A stretch of DNA of 64,000 nucleotides from an uncultured Pelagibacteraceae bacterium. GTDB taxonomy: Bacteria; Pseudomonadota; Alphaproteobacteria; Pelagibacterales; Pelagibacteraceae. Where the stretch lies: positions 124,001 to 188,000 of the forward strand of contig CACIZB010000001.1 of assembly GCA_902591025.1 (NCBI GenBank). The letters are read 5' to 3'. The position numbers and the translations under genes are program-made. The notes under the pieces were generated by a model. It saw only the letters and a program-made list of their open reading frames with translations. It had not been told where the DNA came from and made no database searches. This document shows, piece by piece, positions 10,239 to 19,916 of this stretch. Every line of letters starts with the position of its first letter. The first letter of the stretch is position 1.

Positions 10239-10989
10239 AGAAATTGTTGAAAATTTAATTTCTACTTTTTTGTATGCTGGAAAAGTATCATTAGATTTAA
10301 GAGATAAAGGTCTTATTAAAAAAATTAAGGATGATAACACTCCTGTTACTAATGGTGATCTAGAAGTTAATAAAATTATTACTAAAAAAATTGATGAACT
10401 CGCTCCAAGTATACCAATCATTTCTGAGGAAAATTCTGATAACAAAACAATAAGTGATCTTAAAGATTTTTGGCTAATTGATCCTATCGATGGGACACAT
10501 GATTATATAAATAACATGGACGAGTTTACAATTAATGCAGGACTTATATTTAATAACAAACCAGTTGCAGGGTTAATATACGCTCCTGCGAAAAAAAGAA
10601 TGTTTTTTTCATTTGGTATAAACCAGGCATTTGAATTAATTAATGGAAAAAGTATTAAATTAAATCCGACTAGAAACTTCAAAAAAGACAATATAAGTTT
10701 TGTTTCATATTCAAATAAAATCAAACCTGAAATCGAAAAAATTCATAAAAAATTAAATGTAAAAAAAATTACAAGAATGAAAAGTTCATTAAAATTTTGT
10801 GTGATAGCTGCAGGAGAATATGATGGTTATGTTGCAGAACCTCGTGCCTGTGAATGGGATATTGCAGCTGGACATGCAATTTTAGAGCATGCTGGCGGAA
10901 TTGTTACAGACTTCAGTGGAAAAGAAGTTTTGTATGGAAAAAAAGATTTTAAAAATTTAAGCTTAATTTTAAAAAATAAGGATGTCTAA
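10219..10989 (+). CDS. cysQ: 3'(2'),5'-bisphosphate nucleotidase, inositol monophosphatase family
   Basis: 256 aa; ISEENSD, DPIDGTHDYIN and CEWDIAAGHAILEHAGG motifs. Confidence 0.88.
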   Translation: MVKVNIKEIVENLISTFLYAGKVSLDLRDKGLIKKIKDDNTPVTNGDLEVNKIITKKIDELAPSIPIISEENSDNKTISDLKDFWLIDPIDGTHDYINNMDEFTINAGLIFNNKPVAGLIYAPAKKRMFFSFGINQAFELINGKSIKLNPTRNFKKDNISFVSYSNKIKPEIEKIHKKLNVKKITRMKSSLKFCVIAAGEYDGYVAEPRACEWDIAAGHAILEHAGGIVTDFSGKEVLYGKKDFKNLSLILKNKDV

Positions 10990-10991
10990 AA

Positions 10992-11135
10992 ATGGATGAT
11001 CAAATAAGAATTGTGCTTATCATTATCATCTCAGTTTCTATATTTGGATTGTTGGTCTTTGTTTTTGTAAAAAACTACATGAGAAACAAAATAAAAAGTT
11101 TAGTTGAGGAAAAGAAAAAAAAAAAATCAAAGTAA
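10992..11135 (+). CDS. 47-aa single-TM microprotein with lysine-rich tail
   Basis: MDDQIRIVLIIIISVSIFGLLVFVFVKNYMRNKIKSLVEEKKKKKSK; follows cysQ by 2 nt; overlaps the recX stop by 9 nt. Confidence 0.6.
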   Translation: MDDQIRIVLIIIISVSIFGLLVFVFVKNYMRNKIKSLVEEKKKKKSK

Positions 11136-11690
11136 CTTTACAATTTTATTATAATCATTTTTACTGAGATCCATGACTTTTTTTGATGTCTCAAAATTAA
11201 ATCCATTTCTAGCAAGTAATGAAATGTCTTTTCTATAAAATAAAGATCTATTGTCCTCTACTCTTGCTGGGCCAATTCTTTTTTTTTTACATATTTTGAT
11301 AGCTGAGAAAAAATCTTGATCTGAATTTTCATCTTTTATTTTATTGACAGTTTCTTTTATAAATTCCTCACTAATTCCTTTTCCGATCAAATAGTTTCTA
11401 ATTTTGTTGATTGAGCTTCCTCTTTGTATCATGCTTTTTGCTTTACTATGTGAGTAAAATTTATCGTTTATAAATCTATTTTTTTCTAAATCTGATAAAA
11501 CAATATCTATTAAATTGTTAACATCTTGTTTTTTAACGTTGGGCACTGAAATTTTGAGATACTTTTTCAATAAATAAGTCTTAAGCTGTTGCTTTGAAGG
11601 TGCATATTTTTCAACATATGCAAAAGCAAAATTTCTCATTTCCTCTACAGTAACTTTTAGTGATTTTCTCTTATTTCTTATAGGAATCAT
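11127..11690 (-). CDS. recX: RecX family regulatory protein
   Basis: 187 aa; R(Y)L..RGSSINKIRNYLIGKGISEEFI pattern typical of RecX. Confidence 0.82.
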   Translation of the reverse strand: MIPIRNKRKSLKVTVEEMRNFAFAYVEKYAPSKQQLKTYLLKKYLKISVPNVKKQDVNNLIDIVLSDLEKNRFINDKFYSHSKAKSMIQRGSSINKIRNYLIGKGISEEFIKETVNKIKDENSDQDFFSAIKICKKKRIGPARVEDNRSLFYRKDISLLARNGFNFETSKKVMDLSKNDYNKIVKLL

Positions 11691-11718
11691 AATAAGATTT
11701 AATATAATATATTTAAAA

Positions 11719-12192
11719 ATGATCGAACAAATTTATAATTATTTTACCATTGAAATGCTTTACTTTTGGGTAAATTTAGGAGTTTTACCTTTCTGGATAA
11801 CATTAATTTTTTTTCCACAGTCGCAGATAAGTAGAATATTCATAACTTCTATTTTCCCAATCATTATTCTTAGTGGAACATACATCTTTATGCTCTACAA
11901 ATCTTTTCTTGGTTCGTACGACTTTATTGGTAATTTTAACCTTTATGTTGGAGTTGAAAATTTATTATATTTGTTCTCAGATAAATCATTTTTAATGCTT
12001 TTTTGGATACATTTCGTATCAATTAATCTTTTTACTGGGGGTTGGATTGTAAGAGACTCTCAAAAATACTCTATAAATAAGGTTTTAATAATTCTTCCAT
12101 TAATTATAACTTATTTAATTGGTCCAATAGGGTTACTTTTATATTGGATTATAAAAATTTTTTATTCCAAAAGCATGAGTCTTTATGACTAA
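11719..12192 (+). CDS. ABA4-like family membrane protein
   Basis: 157 aa; LGVLPFWITLIFFP..., FIGNFNLYVGVENLLYLFSD, WIVRDSQ, GPIGLLLYWI. Confidence 0.75.
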   Translation: MIEQIYNYFTIEMLYFWVNLGVLPFWITLIFFPQSQISRIFITSIFPIIILSGTYIFMLYKSFLGSYDFIGNFNLYVGVENLLYLFSDKSFLMLFWIHFVSINLFTGGWIVRDSQKYSINKVLIILPLIITYLIGPIGLLLYWIIKIFYSKSMSLYD

Positions 12193-12769
12193 ATCAATTG
12201 ATTTTTATTTTGATTTTATAAGTCCGTATTCATATTTAGCATATAAAAAAATTAAATCTTTAAATGATTTAAATGGTTATAAAATAATCTACAAACCAAT
12301 ACTCCTTGGTGGACTTCATAACTTAGGAGGAATTACTGCGCCTGCTTTTAATGTTCGTAAAATGAAAAATATGAAAAATGATTGTGAGTTAATTGCGAAA
12401 AAAAATAAAATTATTTTTAAATGGAATGACAAGTTTCCGATTAATTCTTTATACTTAATGAGGGGTTATCTTGTCTTGAGTGAAAAACTTAAAGAAAAAT
12501 ATTTTGAGGTTTGTTTTGATAATTATTGGAAAGAAAACACTGATATATCAAGCGAAGAAAATATTCATAAAATTTTAGATTTATGCTCTATAAATAAAAC
12601 TGATTTTTTCAAAAATATAAACGATAAAAAAATTAAAGATCAACTAAAAGAATTAACAAATTTGGCTTTTCAAAAAGATATATTTGGAGCTCCTACTTTT
12701 GTAGTAAATAACAAAATTTTTTGGGGTCAAGATCGTTTGGAATATGCGCTAGATGAATATAATTCTTAA
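12185..12769 (+). CDS. 2-hydroxychromene-2-carboxylate isomerase / DsbA family
   Basis: 194 aa; IDFYFDFISPYSYLAY and GAPTFVVNNKIFWGQDRL. Confidence 0.88.
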   Translation: MTKSIDFYFDFISPYSYLAYKKIKSLNDLNGYKIIYKPILLGGLHNLGGITAPAFNVRKMKNMKNDCELIAKKNKIIFKWNDKFPINSLYLMRGYLVLSEKLKEKYFEVCFDNYWKENTDISSEENIHKILDLCSINKTDFFKNINDKKIKDQLKELTNLAFQKDIFGAPTFVVNNKIFWGQDRLEYALDEYNS

Positions 12770-13149
12770 ATTATTTTAAATTTACTATTTTTAATTGCAC
12801 CAAATCCACCTTCAATATGAGAAACCTTTTCGAAACCCATGTCTTTTAATGTTTTGGTTGCTAAAGCAGATCTTAAACCTCCAGCACAAAATAAAACTAG
12901 TTCTTTACCTTGGTCTAATTTTCCTTCCTTAAAATACGAACTTTCCGGGTCTAACCAGAACTCTAACATACCTCTAGGAATATGAGATGCACCCTCAACT
13001 TTTCCTTCTTTTTGAAGCTCTCTTATATCTCTAATATCAATTAAATTCGATTTTTCATCAACCATTTTTGAATAGGCTTCGTCAGGTGTTATAGTTTTTA
13101 TTTCCCTTAAAGCCTGATTTACTAGTTCTGCAGATGATTTAATTTTCAT
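12766..13149 (-). CDS. Rhodanese-like domain protein
   Basis: 127 aa; LIDIRDIRELQ and LVLFCAGGLRSALA active-site loop. Confidence 0.92.
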   Translation of the reverse strand: MKIKSSAELVNQALREIKTITPDEAYSKMVDEKSNLIDIRDIRELQKEGKVEGASHIPRGMLEFWLDPESSYFKEGKLDQGKELVLFCAGGLRSALATKTLKDMGFEKVSHIEGGFGAIKNSKFKII

Positions 13150-13196
13150 TTATTAGTTTTTTTAGTTAAAATTACTATAGTTTAATTTTTTAAAAA

Positions 13197-14240
13197 ATGA
13201 AAAATAAAATTTCAAATAAAAAAAGTTTTTTTTCAAAATTAATTGTAAAAATTATAAGAATTTTTGGTTATGAAATTATTGATCAATCCAACCTAACTTT
13301 ACCTTTAAAAAATCTTAACGCAAATGATAATTTAAGTAAAAGTGGGGTTAAATCAATCACAATTCCATTGGGTGTTACAAATATAACAAATAAGATTAAT
13401 AGTCTCTCAATAATAATTAGATCTTATACTTTTGGAGATATCCAAAATAGTAAAGTAATGTTAGATCAAAATAAAAAAAGAGTTTTTGAATTTCCAAAGA
13501 TCGAATACACTTTAAGAACTATTAATTCGATAATTGCATCATGTGAATACGCAGCTAAATCTTTTGAAAAGTTAAAATTTAAAATCATCATAACTGATGA
13601 CAAATCAACTGACGAAAATCTTTTAAAAATTCAAAAACTCCTGGGAAAAACAAATATAGAGTCAGAGATTATAAATTTAGACGAAAAAGAATTTTTTGAT
13701 GAAATAAAAACAAAGGACATCAATGGCAAAGAAATTTCTAAAAATATGATTTCAAATATGCGAAATATTTTAAAATCTATAAAAATTTCTGAAGAAAGTA
13801 ACTCCGATTTATTCTATTTTCTTGAAGATGACTATATTCATAAAAAAGATGCAATTACAGAAATGTTGTTTACCTACGAAAAAATATCGTCACAATTAGG
13901 TAGGGAAATCTTCTTATGTCCTGCAGATTATCCTTACCTGTATTCAAACATAGATGATACGAAAATTTTTATTGGAAATAAAAGTCACTGGAGGACAGTA
14001 AAAGAGTCCTTAATAACTTTTATGACCAGTAAAAAAATGCTCAATAGATATTATGATGATTTAAAAACGATGGGAAAAATAAGACATCACCCAATGGAAC
14101 AAAAACTTCACGAAATTTACAACAATGAAATTTGTTTATCTCCAATACCTTCTTTAGCAATGCATGCTACAAATATTAACTCTGTTTATGGTTTACCTCC
14201 AAATTTTGATTGGAAAAAAACTTGGGAAGAAAATAGATAA
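13197..14240 (+). CDS. Putative glycosyltransferase-like protein
   Basis: 347 aa; SLSIIIRSYTFGD... KFKIIITDDKSTDENLL and FYFLEDDYIHK fit a GT2-like nucleotide-sugar fold. Confidence 0.5.
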   Translation: MKNKISNKKSFFSKLIVKIIRIFGYEIIDQSNLTLPLKNLNANDNLSKSGVKSITIPLGVTNITNKINSLSIIIRSYTFGDIQNSKVMLDQNKKRVFEFPKIEYTLRTINSIIASCEYAAKSFEKLKFKIIITDDKSTDENLLKIQKLLGKTNIESEIINLDEKEFFDEIKTKDINGKEISKNMISNMRNILKSIKISEESNSDLFYFLEDDYIHKKDAITEMLFTYEKISSQLGREIFLCPADYPYLYSNIDDTKIFIGNKSHWRTVKESLITFMTSKKMLNRYYDDLKTMGKIRHHPMEQKLHEIYNNEICLSPIPSLAMHATNINSVYGLPPNFDWKKTWEENR

Positions 14241-14243
14241 AAA

Positions 14244-14268
14244 AAAGCCCCCTGAGGGAGGGGGCTTT
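14244..14268 (+). terminator. Rho-independent terminator
   Basis: AAAGCCCCCT-GAGGG-AGGGGGCTTT followed by T-rich sequence, just after the stop at 14240. Confidence 0.9.
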
Positions 14269-14380
14269 ATTATATGTTTAACTAACTTAGAGAGTTTTTT
14301 AAGGGACCTTTCTATGAGTAACTATGCAAATACACAGAGAGTGAAAGATCCCTTAATTGTTATTGTCAATTAACCAACAA

Positions 14381-15679
14381 TTAGTCACGAATTGAGTAAG
14401 CTATAACTCCAGTTTCTGACACGTCAGTTCCTTTCATTTCAGCTTCTTTACTCAATCTGATACCCATTGTAGCTTTCATCAATGACCAAACTATAAACGC
14501 AGCAACAAATACAAAAGCATTTATTGAAATTACGCCCAGTAACTGAGTACCAAAATTCGCACCCGAGTTCGTAGCTGGAACTATTAAAGTTCCCCAGATA
14601 CCTGCAAACATGTGAGCAGGAATTGCTCCGACTACGTCATCGATTTTTAGAGCAAACAACATCTTCGTACCATAAACAACTATTATACCTCCTACTGCAC
14701 CAATTAAAATTGCAGCAAACGGTGAAGGCATTAATGGCTCTGCAGTAATAGCAACTAAGCCACCAATACATCCATTAAGCATTTGCACTACGTCTGTTTT
14801 ACCAGATAATCTAGTGACAGCTGCAGCAGCCATTACACCACCTGCACCAGCTAATAGAGTGTTTATAAATATTTTCGATACAGCAATTGCATCAGGAGCA
14901 GTTCCAATTGCTAATTGTGAACCACCATTAAATCCAAACCAACCTAGCCATAAGATGAAAACACCAAGTGTGACTAATGGAATTGATGATGCTGCAAAAG
15001 GTTTAAGTGGTGCTGGCGATCCAGATTTAGTAAATCTACCTAATCTAGGCCCAATAATCATTGCACCAGCTAAAGCAGCTGCTCCACCAGTTGAGTGAAC
15101 TAATGTTGAACCAGCAAAGTCAGAGAAACCAGCTTTAGCTAACCAGCCGCCTCCCCATTGCCAACCCATTACAATTGGATAAATAACACCAGCTAAAATT
15201 GCTGCAAATAAAAAGAATGGCCATAATTTAATTCTTTCAGCCATTGTTCCAGAAACAATTGAAACTGTTGTTACACAAAATACCATTTGGAAATACCAGT
15301 CTGATCCATCTGCATAACCAGTATCGATTTTACTTGCATCTGACCATGGAATGAATTTTCCAATGTATCCACCTTCTGGGATACCATATGCTAGGTTGTA
15401 TCCAACTAACCAGAACATTATTGCTCCAATAGATACTAAACCTATATTTTTTGCACAGATTACAGATACACTTTTCGATGTAACCATACCTGACTCTAAC
15501 ATTGCAAATCCGCAAGCCATAAAAAAGACCAGGAATCCGCACATTAAAAATAGTAGAGTATTAAAAATAAACCCTACTTCTGCAGAAACAGTTGATTCTG
15601 CATATCCTGCACTACTCATGTTTAATAAAAATATTAAACTAACAAGTGGCACACTTATTTTCTTTAAAAATTTAGTCAT
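14381..15679 (-). CDS. amtB: Ammonium transporter
   Basis: 432 aa; MACGFAMLESGMV, GGWLAKAGFSDFAGSTLVHSTGGAAALAGA, Amt signature. Confidence 0.97.
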   Translation of the reverse strand: MTKFLKKISVPLVSLIFLLNMSSAGYAESTVSAEVGFIFNTLLFLMCGFLVFFMACGFAMLESGMVTSKSVSVICAKNIGLVSIGAIMFWLVGYNLAYGIPEGGYIGKFIPWSDASKIDTGYADGSDWYFQMVFCVTTVSIVSGTMAERIKLWPFFLFAAILAGVIYPIVMGWQWGGGWLAKAGFSDFAGSTLVHSTGGAAALAGAMIIGPRLGRFTKSGSPAPLKPFAASSIPLVTLGVFILWLGWFGFNGGSQLAIGTAPDAIAVSKIFINTLLAGAGGVMAAAAVTRLSGKTDVVQMLNGCIGGLVAITAEPLMPSPFAAILIGAVGGIIVVYGTKMLFALKIDDVVGAIPAHMFAGIWGTLIVPATNSGANFGTQLLGVISINAFVFVAAFIVWSLMKATMGIRLSKEAEMKGTDVSETGVIAYSIRD

Positions 15680-15773
15680 TAAGACCTCCCTGTTGTTGAG
15701 GGGTTATATTTTTCTAAACTTCTAAAAACTAACGCTTATTGAGAAAATTGGGTATGCAGATTTTGCATATAGA

Positions 15774-15806
15774 AACAGCCTCAACGTTTTTAGCGTTAAG
15801 GCTGTT
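15774..15806 (-). terminator. Terminator of the HU gene
   Basis: Minus strand AACAGCCTTAACG / CGTTGAGGCTGTT 13-bp stem (one G-U) followed by TTTCTATAT, directly 3' of the HU gene. Confidence 0.75.
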
Positions 15807-15813
15807 AAATTAA

Positions 15814-16089
15814 CTATTTATTAAATACTTCTTTTAAAGCTTTAGCAGGTAAGAATTTAACCTTTTGTGATGCAGCAATTTGAATTTGCTCACCAGTTCT
15901 TGGGTTTCTTCCAACTCTGGCTTTTCTTTTAGCCACTTTATATGTACCAAACCCTGCAATTTTTACTGAGTCATCAGCTTTTAGTGCATCTAAAATAGTG
16001 TTGGTAATTGTGTCAAAAGTTCTTTCAGCGTCAGCCTTACTTAGGTTTAAAGCGCCTGATAATTTGACAACTAGTTGTTTTTTGTTCAT
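15814..16089 (-). CDS. HU family DNA-binding protein
   Basis: 91 aa; MNKKQLVVKLSGALNLSKADAERTFDTI... GFGTYKVAKRKARVGRNPRTGEQI. Confidence 0.96.
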   Translation of the reverse strand: MNKKQLVVKLSGALNLSKADAERTFDTITNTILDALKADDSVKIAGFGTYKVAKRKARVGRNPRTGEQIQIAASQKVKFLPAKALKEVFNK

Positions 16090-16244
16090 TTTAGCTCCGG
16101 TTTTATTAGGTTATTTACTATCTTTATCAAAAGTATTGATAAATCAAGCTTTTTTTTAGTATGTGGCTTAAAGTTATACACAATATCTAGTATAGTGAAA
16201 AAAACCTTATTTTATTGGTTTTTTTTGAATTTGTCTAAATTTTT

Positions 16245-17378
16245 TCAATTTTGGTATCGTAATAAAAAATTATTTACATCGTTAAAAATTGTAAAAATCA
16301 TCAACATTGCAATAACTCCAATACCGATTCGAAAAGTATTTTCGAGAGTTTTTCTTTTAAATTCTTTGCCTCTAATTCCCTCAATTGTATTTATTAAAAT
16401 ATGACCACCATCCAATAAAGGTATCGGGAATAAATTGAACAAGCCTAGACTTATTGAGATATAAGAAATTATCATAATAAAAGGCAATAATCCCAATTTT
16501 GCGAAATCTCCTGAAATTTGTGCAATTTTAATTGGGCCTCCTAATTGTCTTAAATCACCATAACCTTGGCCCCATAATTTTTGCAGATAACCCCAAACTA
16601 TCTCTAATGTTTTTTGACTGATAAAAAGTATTTCTTTAACTGAATAATAAATGGCTTCAATTGGTCCTAATTTTACATGATTAATATTATTATTGTTTGG
16701 GCTAATTACTATACCAACCATTCTTTTTTCTAAAGGATTTCCAAACTGATCAACACTTTCAACTAAATTAGGTTTTACTTTTAATGTATACACTTGACTA
16801 TTTCTTAAAACAACAAACTCAATAAAATCATCTGTTGAAAGCATAATGAATTTAGAAACATCTAATAAACTCTCAACTTTATTGCCATCAATATTAAGTA
16901 AAATATCATTTTGTTTTAATCCATATACTTCGGCAGGACTTTCTTTTTGGACCTCAGAAATTGAAGCTGGTGTCATATCTTTTCCTACAAACATAAAAAC
17001 ACCTACAAATATAACAAAGGCTAAAATAAAATTGGCTAAAGGTCCACCAAATGCAATCAAATTTCTTTGATATAATGGCTTAAAAGCTAGTAATTTTTTT
17101 TGTTCTTCCTCAGTATATTTTTTTCGGAGTTCTTCTCTATTGAAATCGCTAAAAATATTATGATCCCCAAAAAACTTTACATAACCACCAAAAGGAATTG
17201 CAGAAAATTTCCATCTGGTTCCATTTTTGTCAGTATAGCCAAACAATTCTTTACCAAAACCAATTGAAAATGCAGTCACTCCTACTCCATACCTTCTTGC
17301 AAAATAATAATGTCCATACTCATGAACAAAAACAACTATTGAAATTAAAAAAATAAACGAAAGAATATAATTTAACAT
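16245..17378 (-). CDS. rseP: RIP metalloprotease (site-2 protease)
   Basis: 377 aa; VHEYGHYYFARRYGV (HExxH), PDZ region, NLFPIPLLDGGH. Confidence 0.94.
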   Translation of the reverse strand: MLNYILSFIFLISIVVFVHEYGHYYFARRYGVGVTAFSIGFGKELFGYTDKNGTRWKFSAIPFGGYVKFFGDHNIFSDFNREELRKKYTEEEQKKLLAFKPLYQRNLIAFGGPLANFILAFVIFVGVFMFVGKDMTPASISEVQKESPAEVYGLKQNDILLNIDGNKVESLLDVSKFIMLSTDDFIEFVVLRNSQVYTLKVKPNLVESVDQFGNPLEKRMVGIVISPNNNNINHVKLGPIEAIYYSVKEILFISQKTLEIVWGYLQKLWGQGYGDLRQLGGPIKIAQISGDFAKLGLLPFIMIISYISISLGLFNLFPIPLLDGGHILINTIEGIRGKEFKRKTLENTFRIGIGVIAMLMIFTIFNDVNNFLLRYQN

Positions 17379-17382
17379 AATA

Positions 17383-18174
17383 TTATTTGCTGATTATATT
17401 TATCCAATTTTTTAACTCAAGCATTCTTTGAGATTTATCTGAATTTAATATTTCACTCTTAATCAAAGAAATATGATTTGTTACTTCAGTTTCATCTTTG
17501 AAAACTTTCCTTTTTTCAATTAATCTTTCTTTTCGAAATTCGATTAAACTTATCATTTTTTCATAAGATATTTCAGGATGGTACTGTAAACCCCAAATTT
17601 TGCTATCGTTAATTTCAAAATACAAGCTTTGTATCTTATTAATACTATTTGAAGAAAGACAAATAGCCTTGTCAGGTAATGTAATGACTTCATCAAAATT
17701 AAAAGCAGGAGAATTAAATTTTTTAGACTTATTTACATAGATAGGATTTTTCAATCCATTATCATTTAATACGATTTCTTTTGCAATACCAATATGAGAG
17801 CTGTCAGCTTTTTTAACTTTACCTCCTGCAGCTGTGACGGCTACTTGCATACCCCAACAAATAGCTAAAATATTTTTTACTTTTTTTTGACATTCTTTCA
17901 TAAATTCAATCTGATTTTTAATTTCAGGTGTATTATTATAAATATTAAGACTACTGCCTCCCCAAATCAAACCATCAAAATTTGATAAATTTTTTATTAC
18001 CGAATTTATGTTTTTATCTGATGATGGATTTACAACTGCAATATTTGTTTTTATTTGAAGACTATCAAGGCTCTGCTTTAAACTATCAGTGTGTGTAGGT
18101 ATGCCTGCATCAGTGAAATTCTTGTTTTCCTCTTTTAGATTTCCCTCGACAATAAGGATATTAAGATATGTCAT
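17383..18174 (-). CDS. Type 1 glutamine amidotransferase
   Basis: 263 aa; NILAICWGMQVAVTAAGG and GLQYHPE motifs. Confidence 0.85.
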   Translation of the reverse strand: MTYLNILIVEGNLKEENKNFTDAGIPTHTDSLKQSLDSLQIKTNIAVVNPSSDKNINSVIKNLSNFDGLIWGGSSLNIYNNTPEIKNQIEFMKECQKKVKNILAICWGMQVAVTAAGGKVKKADSSHIGIAKEIVLNDNGLKNPIYVNKSKKFNSPAFNFDEVITLPDKAICLSSNSINKIQSLYFEINDSKIWGLQYHPEISYEKMISLIEFRKERLIEKRKVFKDETEVTNHISLIKSEILNSDKSQRMLELKNWINIISK

Positions 18175-18210
18175 TTAATATTTTAGAATTTTTTTTGTAA
18201 AATATATCAG

Positions 18211-18375
18211 CTAAAAATATAATAAAACTCCAATAATTCCTAGAATTATCAATATACCAATCAAAGCAACATAATTTATTTTAATTTTAAATTTTTCGTA
18301 AATTTTTTCATTTATCTTTTCCCAAAATAAAACAATTAAAAAAATAATGATTGTTGGTATTATAAATTTAATCAT
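18211..18375 (-). CDS. 54-aa two-TM microprotein
   Basis: MIKFIIPTIIIFLIVLFWEKINEKIYEKFKIKINYVALIGILIILGIIGVLLYF; ATG overlaps the stop of the upstream regulator (TAATG). Confidence 0.6.
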   Translation of the reverse strand: MIKFIIPTIIIFLIVLFWEKINEKIYEKFKIKINYVALIGILIILGIIGVLLYF

Positions 18376-19805
18376 TAATTCTTATCTCCTACGTAAACAG
18401 ACACACCCCTCAAATTAATATCGACATCAAATTTTTTATGTAATGGTGGAAAAGCTCTTTGAGAACAATCTAATCTGTCACATGTTCTACATGAAACTCC
18501 TATAGGTATTTCTGTAGCTTTATCATTTAAGTTAAGGTTTTCAGAATATACAAATTCTTTTGCATACTTTGCTTCACATCCAAGACCAATCGACAAAATA
18601 CTTTTGGACTTACCAAATCTTCCGATTCCTTTTTCAACTGTTCTGGCTATACAAACATACTTTTCTCCATTAGACATTTTACTTACTGCAGCCTGTATAA
18701 CACCCGGTCTGGTTAATGCTGAATATACGTTCCACCTTGGGCATGCACCACCATATCTTGGAATTTCAATACCTGATAATGAAAATCTTTTTGAAATATT
18801 ACCCGCCATATCAACTCTTAGAAAATGAAACGGTATACCTGGAAGTTTAGGATCTTGTAAACAGGTCACTCTGTGGGCGACTTGTTCAAAAGAAGTTGCA
18901 AAAGTATTTTGTAATAGTTCTAAATCATACTTTAATTTTTTACATTCAGTATGAAAAGGTTTATAAGGCATAAGTATAGCCGCGCCGCAATAATTTAATA
19001 ATGCAATTTTAGTTAATTTTTTTGACTCCTCTGAAGGAAAAGTAAATTTTGAAAGATAATTTTCTATTTCATCAATCGCTCCTTCTTGGGCAATTTGAGC
19101 TGCTGCATGAAGTTTTTTTGTTTCAAGAGAGCTGTAATCACTTAAAAATAATTCTCGTTTATTTTTATTAAAAATTTTTGAAAAAGGTTTGTTATCCTCT
19201 GGAATAACATCTTTTACGATTATACCATACTCTGTTTTTAAATAATCACATAAAGCTACGTATCTAGTTCTATTATTTTTTTGAACTTTTTCAAAAACCT
19301 TGTTTGCAAAATCCTCTAATTTTGGAAAATAATTTTTATTTTCTTGTAGAAAATCTGATATTACTTCTCCCGGAAAAGAATTTTTTCGATTATCAACAAT
19401 TTTGCCAGAAATTTTTTCAATCTTATTAATAAGTTCATGATCTTTCTTTTTAAGAATATCACCTAATCTAACTATAGCTTTGCCAATCTTTGGATTTGTA
19501 CTAACTAGGTCTTTTACCTCTGGTCCCAAAATATCTAAATCCTCAAATAATTTGTCATCTAAAATTTCTGATAAAGTATTTTCTAAATTAATATCTATTT
19601 TTGAAGTTAGTTGAGACAGCTCAATATTTAATTTTTCGCATATCTTTAGTAATAAATCTCCATCAATTTTTCTTTTTCCACCCTCAATTAAGTTCAAATA
19701 ACTAGGTGATATATCAAGATCCTCTGCTAGCTTATTTGCCTGTAGGCCAAGCTGGCGTCTAAAAGCCTTAATTTTTGGACCAATTTTTAAGTTTATTTGA
19801 CTCAT
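18375..19805 (-). CDS. XRE-family transcriptional regulator of the ScfR/RamB type
   Basis: 476 aa: N-terminal HTH (IKAFRRQLGLQANKLAEDLDISPSYLNLIEGGKRKI), ImmA/IrrE-like middle, C-terminal CRTCDRLDCSQRAFPP; divergent from aceA. Confidence 0.9.
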   Translation of the reverse strand: MSQINLKIGPKIKAFRRQLGLQANKLAEDLDISPSYLNLIEGGKRKIDGDLLLKICEKLNIELSQLTSKIDINLENTLSEILDDKLFEDLDILGPEVKDLVSTNPKIGKAIVRLGDILKKKDHELINKIEKISGKIVDNRKNSFPGEVISDFLQENKNYFPKLEDFANKVFEKVQKNNRTRYVALCDYLKTEYGIIVKDVIPEDNKPFSKIFNKNKRELFLSDYSSLETKKLHAAAQIAQEGAIDEIENYLSKFTFPSEESKKLTKIALLNYCGAAILMPYKPFHTECKKLKYDLELLQNTFATSFEQVAHRVTCLQDPKLPGIPFHFLRVDMAGNISKRFSLSGIEIPRYGGACPRWNVYSALTRPGVIQAAVSKMSNGEKYVCIARTVEKGIGRFGKSKSILSIGLGCEAKYAKEFVYSENLNLNDKATEIPIGVSCRTCDRLDCSQRAFPPLHKKFDVDINLRGVSVYVGDKN

Positions 19806-19813
19806 ATTTACTA

Positions 19814-19905
19814 TTTGTAAATTTTGTAAATTTATATTTACAATATTTTTCCAGTATTTACAAGCTTTTTGTTATTTTTTATAGATTTTGTAAATTTTGT
19901 AAATT
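19814..19905. promoter_or_regulatory. Cluster of TTGTAAA operator-like repeats
   Basis: Identical 19-mers TTTGTAAATTTTGTAAATT at 19814-19832 and 19887-19905, plus inverted TTTACAA at 19837-19843 and 19857-19863. Confidence 0.8.
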
Positions 19906-19916
19906 ATAAGATTTAC

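Noticed and set aside
14814-15098. 94-aa plus-strand ORF with Ala/Pro-rich protein
   Set aside because: Antisense shadow of amtB; composition is that of a reversed conserved membrane gene
16125-16147. Overlapping palindromes TATCAAaagtaTTGATA / TTGATaaATCAA upstream of the HU gene
   Set aside because: Short AT-rich symmetry that could arise by chance; no second copy noticed elsewhere in the window
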